A stretch of 64,000 nt of DNA from Bacillus massiliglaciei (GTDB lineage Bacteria; Bacillota; Bacilli; Bacillales; DSM-1321), in assembly GCF_900098925.1 (NCBI RefSeq), contig NZ_LT622359.1:536152-600151 (forward strand), in the 5' to 3' direction. Positions 56,886 to 64,000 of the stretch are shown piece after piece. The notes beneath the pieces were generated by a model. It made no database searches. It saw nothing but the letters and a program-made list of their open reading frames with translations, and was not told where the DNA came from. A program made the position numbers and the translations under genes. Each line of letters starts with the position of its first letter. Position 1 is the first letter of the stretch.

Positions 56886-58244
56886 ATGCTTTCCAAATAT
56901 TCTTCTACTCAAAGAAATCAAATTGAAATGATTGCGCTGGATGAACTTGTTCCTGCGAACCATTTGGTTCGCAAACTAGAAAAAGCGATCGATTTTTCAT
57001 TTATTTATTCGTTAGTAGAGGATATGTATTCAGATGTAGGTCGTCCAAGTATTGACCCGGTAATTCTTATTAAAATGACATTTATTCAGTACATATTTGG
57101 TATCCGCTCCATGCGCAAAACGATTGAAGAAATCCAGACCAATATGGCTTATCGATGGTTTTTAGGATTCGGATTTCATGATAAAATCCCCCATTTTTCT
57201 ACCTTCGGTAAAAACTACGAACGCAGATTCAAAGATACGGATTTGTTTGAACAGATTTTCTATCATATTATAAGCGAAGCTGCTAAGAAGAAGTTAATCA
57301 GTGCCGAACATATTTTTATTGACTCTACACACGTTAAAGCTAGTGCGAATAAACGAAAGTTTCAAAAGAAAGTTGTCCGTAAAGAAACAAAAGCATATGA
57401 ACAACGTCTTCAAGAAGAAATCAATCAGGACAAAGAGGACCATGATAAGAATCCCTTCCCTCCAGATAAATTCGAAAAAAATGAAACGAAAGAAATCAAA
57501 GAAAGTACGACAGATCCTGAGAGTGGATATTATGTAAAAGATGAAAGAACGAAGCAGTTTGCTTATTCTTTTCACGCTGCTTCAGATAGGAATGGATTTG
57601 TATTAGGGACCATCGTAACTCCTGGTAATACGCATGATAGTCAGATACTTGAGCCTTTGGTTGAGAAAGTAATGGAAGAAGTTGGGAAGCCTGAAGCTGT
57701 TGCTGCTGATGCAGCCTATAAGACACCAGTAATTACAAATTATCTAATAGAAAATGACATCACGCCCGTTTTACCTTATACACGTCCGCGTACAAAAGAG
57801 GGATATTTTCGGAAACATGACTATGTTTACGATGAGTACCATGATTGCTATTTATGCCCGCAGGGCAATGTGTTGAACTACTCAACGACTACTAAGGAGG
57901 GGTATCGTCAGTATAAGTCTGATCCTAAAATATGTAAAGATTGTCCAGTGATCATGAATTGTACCCAAAGTAAGAACCACCAAAAGCTCATTCAGAGACA
58001 TATATGGGAAGGGTACGTAGAAGAAGCAGATCATCTCCGACACCATCAAACCATAAAAGATATCTATGCCAAACGTAAAGAAACCATTGAGCGAGTCTTT
58101 GCGGATGCAAAAGAAAAGCATGGCATGCGTTGGACAACGTTAAGAGGTCTAAAAAAATTGTCCATGCAGGCGTTGCTTACTTTTGGTGCCATGAATTTAA
58201 AGAAGATGGCAAATTGGACTTGGGTCAATCCTCAAACCGGCTAA
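56886..58244 (+). CDS. IS1182-family transposase
   Basis: A 452-residue DDE transposase. The N-terminal DUF772 domain (QIEMIALDELVPANHLVRKLEKAIDF ... GRPSIDPVILIKMTFIQYIFGIRSMRKTIEEI) is followed by the catalytic domain: FIDSTHVKA (first Asp), VAADAAYKTP (second Asp) and KETIERVFADAKEKHGMRWT (Glu), with the inserted cysteine cluster CYLCPQG ... CKDCPVIMNC. ATG 56886 follows GAGGTGA; the frame extends upstream through the IS end, which is not coding. It appears complete. Confidence 0.95.
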   Translation: MLSKYSSTQRNQIEMIALDELVPANHLVRKLEKAIDFSFIYSLVEDMYSDVGRPSIDPVILIKMTFIQYIFGIRSMRKTIEEIQTNMAYRWFLGFGFHDKIPHFSTFGKNYERRFKDTDLFEQIFYHIISEAAKKKLISAEHIFIDSTHVKASANKRKFQKKVVRKETKAYEQRLQEEINQDKEDHDKNPFPPDKFEKNETKEIKESTTDPESGYYVKDERTKQFAYSFHAASDRNGFVLGTIVTPGNTHDSQILEPLVEKVMEEVGKPEAVAADAAYKTPVITNYLIENDITPVLPYTRPRTKEGYFRKHDYVYDEYHDCYLCPQGNVLNYSTTTKEGYRQYKSDPKICKDCPVIMNCTQSKNHQKLIQRHIWEGYVEEADHLRHHQTIKDIYAKRKETIERVFADAKEKHGMRWTTLRGLKKLSMQALLTFGAMNLKKMANWTWVNPQTG

Positions 58245-58305
58245 TTATGGGGCTCGATGAGCCCTCAAAATTAAAAATACAACGATTAAATAGGAAAAAT
58301 AAGAG

Positions 58306-58342
58306 AAAGGCCTTCGGAAGGGATTCCTTCCGAAGGCCTTTT
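58306..58342. terminator. strong hairpin near the right end of the IS1182-type element
   Basis: AAAGGCCTTCGGAAGG and CCTTCCGAAGGCCTTT form a 15- to 16-pair stem with a GATT-type loop, followed by T. It terminates the transposase transcript. Confidence 0.92.
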
Positions 58343-58354
58343 GTCGACAATCTG

Positions 58355-58379
58355 AAGCACTGCCTATTCGGCAGTGCTT
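58355..58379. repeat. 25-bp palindromic direct repeat, right copy
   Basis: Identical to 56771-56795. It lies 29 bases beyond the catalase stop codon and probably served, before insertion, as the shared terminator of the DUF6241 gene and the catalase gene. Confidence 0.9.
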
Positions 58380-58408
58380 TATTTAAGTATGGACCACATG
58401 CAGCCTGC

Positions 58409-60052
58409 TTAATAAGGGTCTGCGTCGTGGCTTTTCTTCACAGCATCTTCTGTGGCTTCTTTGGCAGCTAATGTACCTTCGCCAAATCTTGTTTTACCGG
58501 CTTCACGGCCTGGGATTTTATTTTCCATTTGCTGTATTTCTTTCATTACCTTATCGATGCCTTCTTTCACTCGGCGTCCGTATTCTTCATCCGCCTGTGT
58601 GAAGTGATGAACCATGGCATCTTGAATTTTCTTGTCACAAATCGCAAGGGCTTCTGACAAGTTTTTGATCAATTCATCGCGTTCCCAATCTTCAAAGCTG
58701 CGGTAAGTATCACCGGCTTGGCCGTAGTTGTTCGGGCGGTCTATTGGTGCACTCATGGCCGCCGCATTATATGTTGGCCGATGCGGAGGGAGTACTTCTT
58801 GTCCTTCTTCCTGATAACCGCCGAGCATGGATGGTTCATAATTAATATGTGGATTTTCTCCAGACTCTTTAGGATCACGGATATCCATCTGGCCGCGATG
58901 CTGGTTTGTACGAACATCGGTTTTTGGTGCATTTACAGGCAATTTCAGATAGTTTGCACCTACGCGATAGCGCTGTGTATCAGAGTAAGAGAATGTACGG
59001 CCTTGGAGCATTTTATCGTCTGAAAAGTCCATTCCGTCAACAAGAACCCCAGTACCAAAGGCAGCTTGTTCAATTTCTGCGTGGTAATCAACTGGGTTGC
59101 GGTCAAGAACCATCCGTCCTACTGGACGCCATGGGAATTTATCCTCCGGCCAAAGTTTAGTATCATCAAGCGGATCAAAATCCAGCTCAGGATGATAGTC
59201 ATCCTCCATAATTTGAACAAAAAGTTCCCATTCTGGATATTCGCCTCTTTCAATGGATTCATATAAATCTTGTGTCGCATGACCGGTGTTCTTAGCTTGA
59301 ACTTCGTTTGCCTCTTCTTGCGTTAAATTGCGAATCCCTTGCTTTGGCTCCCAATGATATTTCACCAGCACTGCCTCGCCTTTATCATTTACCCATTTAT
59401 AGGTGTTTACACCAGAACCTTGCATATGGCGGTATGTTGCAGGAATGCCCCATGGAGAGAATAGGAATGTAATCATATGTGTAGCTTCAGGTGAACGGGA
59501 AACGAAGTCAAACATCCGCTGAGGATTCGGTACGTTTGAAGCTGGATCAGCTTTAAATGCGTGAATCATATCAGGGAATTTCATGGCGTCGCGAATAAAG
59601 AAAATTTTCAAATTGTTGCCCACAAGATCCCAGTTTCCGTCTTCTGTATACATTTTCACAGCAAAACCGCGAGGGTCACGCGCAGTTTCTGGAGAGTCTT
59701 TTGCCCCTGCTACTGTGGAGAATCGAACCATTAGCGGTGTTTTCTTACCTGCGCCGGAAAAAACTTTTGCACGGGTATATTTCTCTACAGGTTCATCGCC
59801 GACTTTTCCGTATGTTTCAAAATAACCAAACGCACCGGCACCACGTGCGTGTACGACACGCTCTGGGACTTCTTCCCGGTCAAAATGAGAAATTTTTTCA
59901 ATGAAATGGTAATTTTCAAGAGTTGCCGGTCCTCTGTTGCCGATTGTACGGATGTTTTGGTTGTCCTTTACGGGATGGCCTTGTCGAGTTGTCAGCGTTT
60001 CACGTTTCACTTCTTGTTCGTTTGAAGCATTTTTGTCTTTGTTTTCACCCAC
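58409..60052 (-). CDS. katA: monofunctional haem catalase
   Basis: A 547-residue small-to-mid-size catalase that disproportionates hydrogen peroxide. The distal His68 ([15 protein letters not shown]), distal Asn at 146-147 ([12 protein letters not shown]) and proximal Tyr in [17 protein letters not shown] are present. The C-terminal tail (residues about 485-547) is charged and helical. The length equals B. subtilis KatX, but the PerR/Fur-type boxes upstream point to a peroxide-induced vegetative role like KatA, so the symbol is approximate. GTG start at 60052 behind AAGGAGG. Confidence 0.95.
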   Translation of the reverse strand: MGENKDKNASNEQEVKRETLTTRQGHPVKDNQNIRTIGNRGPATLENYHFIEKISHFDREEVPERVVHARGAGAFGYFETYGKVGDEPVEKYTRAKVFSGAGKKTPLMVRFSTVAGAKDSPETARDPRGFAVKMYTEDGNWDLVGNNLKIFFIRDAMKFPDMIHAFKADPASNVPNPQRMFDFVSRSPEATHMITFLFSPWGIPATYRHMQGSGVNTYKWVNDKGEAVLVKYHWEPKQGIRNLTQEEANEVQAKNTGHATQDLYESIERGEYPEWELFVQIMEDDYHPELDFDPLDDTKLWPEDKFPWRPVGRMVLDRNPVDYHAEIEQAAFGTGVLVDGMDFSDDKMLQGRTFSYSDTQRYRVGANYLKLPVNAPKTDVRTNQHRGQMDIRDPKESGENPHINYEPSMLGGYQEEGQEVLPPHRPTYNAAAMSAPIDRPNNYGQAGDTYRSFEDWERDELIKNLSEALAICDKKIQDAMVHHFTQADEEYGRRVKEGIDKVMKEIQQMENKIPGREAGKTRFGEGTLAAKEATEDAVKKSHDADPY

Positions 60053-60129
60053 AGATAAAACCTCCTTAAAGTAATCATCCTTATTTTGCCTAATCGTAAG
60101 TCATTTCATGCAAAATAAGAATCTTTTAA

Positions 60130-60158
60130 TAATAATCATTATTATATAATGATTATTA
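60130..60158. promoter_or_regulatory. two overlapping PerR/Fur-type boxes upstream of the catalase gene
   Basis: TAATAATCATTATTA (60130-60144) and ATATAATGATTATTA (60144-60158) each match the 7-1-7 PerR consensus TTATAATNATTATAA at 13 of 15 positions. They share one base and sit just downstream of the probable promoter, a repressing position. Confidence 0.8.
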
Positions 60159-60171
60159 TTAGTTCATTTCT

Positions 60172-60201
60172 AGTTTAATCCATGAATTCTTATAAATGCA
60201 A
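60172..60201 (-). promoter_or_regulatory. candidate sigma-A promoter of the catalase gene
   Basis: On the minus strand TTGCAT (60201-60196), an 18-base spacer and TAAACT (60177-60172). The PerR-type boxes would cover the start site. The remaining 60202-60620 shows no gene that I can support. Confidence 0.4.
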
Positions 60202-60629
60202 ATAATATGATAATTTTACTTTTAAGTAGAATAAGTCGATTATCTAAGAATTTGCGGACGCTTCTTGCTTGATTTTTATCATGTATGTATATTTCACTGC
60301 CCCTGTTTCCCTTCCGTGGATTGTTTTAGATATTCACTTGGGAAAGAATGAAAGGGGCTACGTTAAGTTTTGGCTTATGTAAAAACGGCTGGATGAAGGC
60401 ATACAAAAATCAAAGCTGGGAAAGAAGCTGATTAGTATAAAGATTACCTTAAAGAAAGGAAACTTAAACGTGTTCCCAGAAAAAATTTGCCACTTTTGGC
60501 GAATTGTAAAAGCGGGCGGTGAGGAGATAGTTAATAAACGAGATTTAATAAAAAAAGCAACCGCTTTCATTATTTTTTGTATTGTATTTCCTTTTGTTAT
60601 TGTAGAATGAATAGGGGAGGGATTTGCAC

Positions 60630-61955
60630 GTGAATATGAAAGCTGGTCTTTTTCAACAACAAACGTTAAAGATGACGATGACACAGGAACTCACTCAGGC
60701 TATCACCCTTTTGCAATATTCAGCACAAGAACTTTCTGAATTTTTAGAGAATAAAATACTTGAAAATCCAATTTTATCCCTTGAAGAACCATCTTCTGCC
60801 TATCCATTGTCTTTCGGACGTAAAAAACGAAAACGAAATGATAAAAAGTTTGATTCAAATGATTGGATTGAGCAAGTCAGCGAAGATACTTCGTCGCTGG
60901 AACGGCATATCCTGTCACAGGTTCATTTGAATAAACTGTCAAAGGATGAGTATAAAGGATTGCTGTTTCTGATTCGCAATCTGGATGAAAACGGCTATTT
61001 GCGTATCCGGCTTGAGGATATCTCTCTTCCGGGAGTGACAGAGGAGATGCTTGACAAATGTCTTGAAATCTTACACCAGGCCGAGCCTTATGGAATTGGG
61101 GCAAGGGACCTGCAGGAATGCCTTTGGCTGCAAGCTTATGCAGACGGAGAAAGTCCGCTGGCTGAGCTGATTCTTGAAAAGTACTTTCTGGAGTTTGCAG
61201 AAAGGCGATGGAAAGAACTGAGCAAGAAGATTGGCGTTTCCATGAAAGAAATCCAGGATGTGTCTGACTATGTTCAGACGCTGAGCCCGCGTCCGGCCTC
61301 AGGCTTTCATCAGGAAAAATCCAGTTACATAATCCCTGATGTTGTAGTGGAATATAAGAGTGGACAGTGGCTGGTTGGGCATACTGATGGCACAATCCCT
61401 GTTTTGACGGTGGATCAGGGGTATATGTCTAAGTTGAAAAGCTACCAGGATCCGGGGGTTCAGCGTTTCATTCAGGATAAAATGCAGGAATACCACTGGA
61501 TAGCAAAGGGGATTCAGCAGCGCAAAGAGACGATAGTACGGGTTATGCGCTGTATTGTGGCCAGACAGCCGGAATGCTTTTACTATGGAATGGATTATTT
61601 AAAACCTATGGTAATGAAAGAGGTTGCAGATGAGCTTGGAATTCATGAGTCGACAGTCAGCCGAGCTGTGAAAGGCAAGTATGTGCAAACTCAATTTGGC
61701 ACGATTGAAATGAGAAACTTTTTTACGGTCTCCCTGCCCTCGGTAAATCAGGAAGAAGATGTATCAGGGCAAAAGGCAAAGAAGCTGTTGGCTGATTTTA
61801 TACAAGGCGAAGATAAAAGAAAGCCTTTATCCGATCAGGAGCTTATGAAACGTTTGAAAAATGAGCACGGGCTTCTGCTGGCAAGAAGAACAGTTGCGAA
61901 ATATAGAGAACAATTAGGTATACCCTCTTCAACAAAGAGGAAAAGATACGATTGA
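60630..61955 (+). CDS. sigL: RNA polymerase sigma-54 factor SigL (RpoN)
   Basis: A 441-residue sigma-54. The glutamine-rich activator-interacting region (LFQQQTLKMTMTQELTQAITLLQYSAQELSEFLE) leads, the core-binding region is in the middle, the DNA-binding helix-turn-helix is EVADELGIHESTVSRAVKGKY, and the C-terminal RpoN box is ARRTVAKYREQLGIPSSTKRK. It needs enhancer-binding activators. GTG 60630 has GGGGAGG nine bases upstream; TTG 60624 and ATG 60636 are alternatives. It overlaps the glutaredoxin-like gene by four bases. Confidence 0.96.
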   Translation: MNMKAGLFQQQTLKMTMTQELTQAITLLQYSAQELSEFLENKILENPILSLEEPSSAYPLSFGRKKRKRNDKKFDSNDWIEQVSEDTSSLERHILSQVHLNKLSKDEYKGLLFLIRNLDENGYLRIRLEDISLPGVTEEMLDKCLEILHQAEPYGIGARDLQECLWLQAYADGESPLAELILEKYFLEFAERRWKELSKKIGVSMKEIQDVSDYVQTLSPRPASGFHQEKSSYIIPDVVVEYKSGQWLVGHTDGTIPVLTVDQGYMSKLKSYQDPGVQRFIQDKMQEYHWIAKGIQQRKETIVRVMRCIVARQPECFYYGMDYLKPMVMKEVADELGIHESTVSRAVKGKYVQTQFGTIEMRNFFTVSLPSVNQEEDVSGQKAKKLLADFIQGEDKRKPLSDQELMKRLKNEHGLLLARRTVAKYREQLGIPSSTKRKRYD

Positions 61956-62203
61956 AAAGAGTGGGAGCAGTGGAAGTACGTTTTTATACCAGAGCACAAT
62001 GCCCATTGTGCCAAAAGGCAAAAAAAATTCTGGATGAACTGCGTCTGGTACACAGCGTTTACTATGAAGAAATTGATATTCATTCCAGTGATGAACTAGT
62101 TGAAAAATATGGGCTGATGATCCCGGTCATTGAAAGGGATGGAGATGTTATTGGATATGGGCAGATCAATAAAAATCAATTATTACAAAATTTAATCAAA
62201 TGA
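61952..62203 (+). CDS. glutaredoxin-like protein
   Basis: An 83-residue thioredoxin-fold protein with CPLC at residues 17-20 (YTRAQCPLCQKAKKIL), then a cis-Pro motif LMIPVIERDG and a short C-terminal helix. It belongs to the glutaredoxin/DUF836 group, whose redox partner is unclear because Bacillus lacks glutathione and uses bacillithiol. TTG 61952 overlaps the sigL stop, with AAGAGG upstream. The sigL-glutaredoxin-cggR order is common in Bacillaceae. Confidence 0.88.
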   Translation: MKRVGAVEVRFYTRAQCPLCQKAKKILDELRLVHSVYYEEIDIHSSDELVEKYGLMIPVIERDGDVIGYGQINKNQLLQNLIK

Positions 62204-62216
62204 TTGGTTAAATTAT

Positions 62217-62245
62217 TTGAAGAACTAAATTATTCCTGTTAGAAT
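62217..62245 (+). promoter_or_regulatory. sigma-A promoter of cggR-gapA
   Basis: TTGAAG at 62217-62222, a 17-base spacer and TAGAAT at 62240-62245. The CggR operator begins 37 bases downstream of the -10. Confidence 0.7.
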
Positions 62246-62281
62246 ACAAATATAAAAGCAGGGATATTTTTTTTAGAGAAG

Positions 62282-62317
62282 TGGGACAAAAAATGTCTAT
62301 GCGGGACGCTAAGTGTC
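62282..62317 (+). promoter_or_regulatory. CggR operator
   Basis: TGGGAC-N6-TGTC-N4-CGGGAC-N6-TGTC is present with exactly the spacing of the B. subtilis CggR operator (direct repeat of CGGGAC-N6-TGTC), with one mismatch in the first hexamer. It lies between the promoter and cggR, as a roadblock-type site. Confidence 0.93.
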
Positions 62318-62342
62318 CTTCTGTGATTTAAGGGGTTTTTAT

Positions 62343-63374
62343 ATGCGTTCCTTACTCGAAGTACAAAGAAAATTATTACCTGATTTTTTGAAAACTATGC
62401 AAAAACGCTATGAAGTTTTAAGGAGCATCAGATTTATGCAGCCGGTTGGACGGCGCAGCCTTGCTGCCAGCCTTCATCTGACAGAACGGACACTTCGAAG
62501 TGAAGTGGAATTTCTGAAAGAACAGCATTTAATCGCTGTACTGAGCTCTGGCATGTCTTTAACAGAAGAAGGCCAAGAAATTCTGGGAAAATTAGACGGA
62601 ATAATGAGGGAAGTATCGGGTATAGACATAATGGAGCAAAAGCTTGAACGTTTGCTCGGTGTTGATGAGGTTATTATTGTCTATGGTAACTGTGAAGAAT
62701 CCATCTGGGTGAAGAAAGAAATGGGCAAAGCCTGTGCACAGAGAATGAAACAGGAATGGAAGGAAAGGAAGATTATCGCTGTTACAGGAGGATCTACCAT
62801 GGCGGATGTAGCCAATTCCTTACTGCCTGATGAATCAGGCAGAGAAGTTTTATTCGTCCCTGCACGCGGAGGAATTGGCCAGAATGCAGAAAACCAGGCA
62901 AACACCATTGTCGAAAAGATGGCACAGAAATTAAAGGCAGATTACCGAGTCCTGTATGTGCCCGATCAATTAAGCGATGAATCGTATTCATCCTTCATGA
63001 AAGAACCGTCTATTAAGGAAGTTATGTCAATCATCCGTTCTTCAGAGATGATTGTACATGGGATTGGTGAAGCCATGAAAATGGCAGAAAGAAGAAAATC
63101 TTCTGATGAAATCATAAAATTACTGGAAGATGGAAAAGCTGTGGGAGAAGCCTTTGGCTATTACTTTAACGAGTCAGGCCAAGTGGTGCATAAAGTCCCC
63201 ACTGTCGGCATCCAGCTTGAAGATCTTACATCAGAAAAAAGAGTGATTGCTGTCGCAGGCGGAGAGCATAAAGCAAAGGCGATTCAATCATATATGAAGG
63301 GGTCACCTTCTTCTGCGGTGCTGATTACGGATGAGGCAGCAGCAATGGAATTAATAAAGGGAAATAGGCTGTAA
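62343..63374 (+). CDS. cggR: central glycolytic genes regulator CggR
   Basis: A 343-residue SorC-family repressor. The N-terminal winged helix is MQKRYEVLRSIRFMQPVGRRSLAASLHLTERTLRSEVEFL (residues about 17-56). The C-terminal effector domain includes AVTGGSTMADVANSL, LFVPARGGIGQNAENQANTI and VHGIGEAMKMAERR, and senses fructose-1,6-bisphosphate. It represses its own operon, which includes gapA. ATG 62343 has AAGGGG upstream. The operator precedes it. Confidence 0.97.
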   Translation: MRSLLEVQRKLLPDFLKTMQKRYEVLRSIRFMQPVGRRSLAASLHLTERTLRSEVEFLKEQHLIAVLSSGMSLTEEGQEILGKLDGIMREVSGIDIMEQKLERLLGVDEVIIVYGNCEESIWVKKEMGKACAQRMKQEWKERKIIAVTGGSTMADVANSLLPDESGREVLFVPARGGIGQNAENQANTIVEKMAQKLKADYRVLYVPDQLSDESYSSFMKEPSIKEVMSIIRSSEMIVHGIGEAMKMAERRKSSDEIIKLLEDGKAVGEAFGYYFNESGQVVHKVPTVGIQLEDLTSEKRVIAVAGGEHKAKAIQSYMKGSPSSAVLITDEAAAMELIKGNRL

Positions 63375-63388
63375 TTTTTCACTTATAA

Positions 63389-64000
<612 letters not shown>

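Larger units (their letters stand above)
56796..58354 (+). mobile_element. IS1182-family insertion sequence
   Basis: A 1559-bp element. The left end CAGGCTGTAGACAAA and the complement of the right end CAGATTGTCGACAAA match at 12 of 15 positions. It is bounded by identical 25-bp hairpins. A terminator-like stem-loop sits just inside each end (56798-56845 and 58306-58342). The transposase gene is intact. Confidence 0.85.

Overview
The window is a chromosomal segment of a motile, endospore-forming Firmicute of the family Bacillaceae (Bacillus in the broad sense). The evidence is near-complete colinearity with the Bacillus subtilis hag-to-gapA side of the chromosome, strong AGGAGG-type ribosome binding sites, frequent TTG/GTG starts, and recognisable sigma-A, -B, -D, -H and -W promoters plus CtsR, PerR, CggR and LexA-like operators. 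No species is claimed.

Layout. 1-0.8 kb: the 3' part of a TcuA-like flavoprotein. 0.9-7.4 kb: late flagellar genes, with a FliK-like/FlhB-C-like pair (ylqG/ylqH type), yaaR, flaG, fliD, fliS, fliT and an unknown helical protein, under sigma-D-type promoters. 7.4-11.4 kb: a GC-rich interspersed repeat, hpf behind sigma-B/sigma-H-like promoters, a gamma-glutamyltransferase, a tiny zinc-ribbon protein, and sinI and sinR facing each other. 11.7-25.4 kb: secA, prfB (programmed frameshift), yvjA, cccB, ftsE-ftsX, an M23 murein hydrolase, an intact ISL3-type insertion sequence, ctpB, minJ and an unknown gene. 25.4-35.9 kb: yceI with a palindrome-controlled promoter, two amidases, csbA, uvrB-uvrA, and yvlB behind an exact sigma-W promoter. 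36-47 kb: hprK-lgt-yvoD-ppaX-yvoF, an unannotated 47-codon gene, and the histidine operon hisZGDBHAFI behind a structured leader. 47-54.6 kb: a TPR protein, trxB, the yvcI-rapZ-yvcK-whiA-crh operon and convergent clpP. 54.8-58.4 kb: tRNA-Arg(CCG), a PAS-STAS stressosome-type protein, a frameshifted DUF6241 gene and an IS1182-type element. 58.4-64 kb: a catalase with two PerR/Fur-type boxes, sigL, a glutaredoxin-like gene, cggR and the 5' part of gapA.

The genes are mostly core housekeeping: flagellar assembly, protein export and translation, cell division and wall remodelling (FtsEX, M23 hydrolase, CtpB, MinJ, amidases), DNA repair, carbon control (HprK and Crh here, with CggR and gapA at the right edge), histidine synthesis and stress defence (Hpf, CsbA, ClpP, catalase, YvlB).

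I see no CRISPR array, prophage, toxin-antitoxin pair or obvious defence island. The less ordinary signals are: two unrelated insertion sequences that both landed inside Rho-independent terminators and kept them working; an M23 hydrolase physically linked to ftsEX; a FliK/FlhB-like gene pair with an 80-residue internal repeat; convergent sinI/sinR; two unassigned structured intergenic elements (before hisZ and after hisI); and a small unannotated gene after yvoF.
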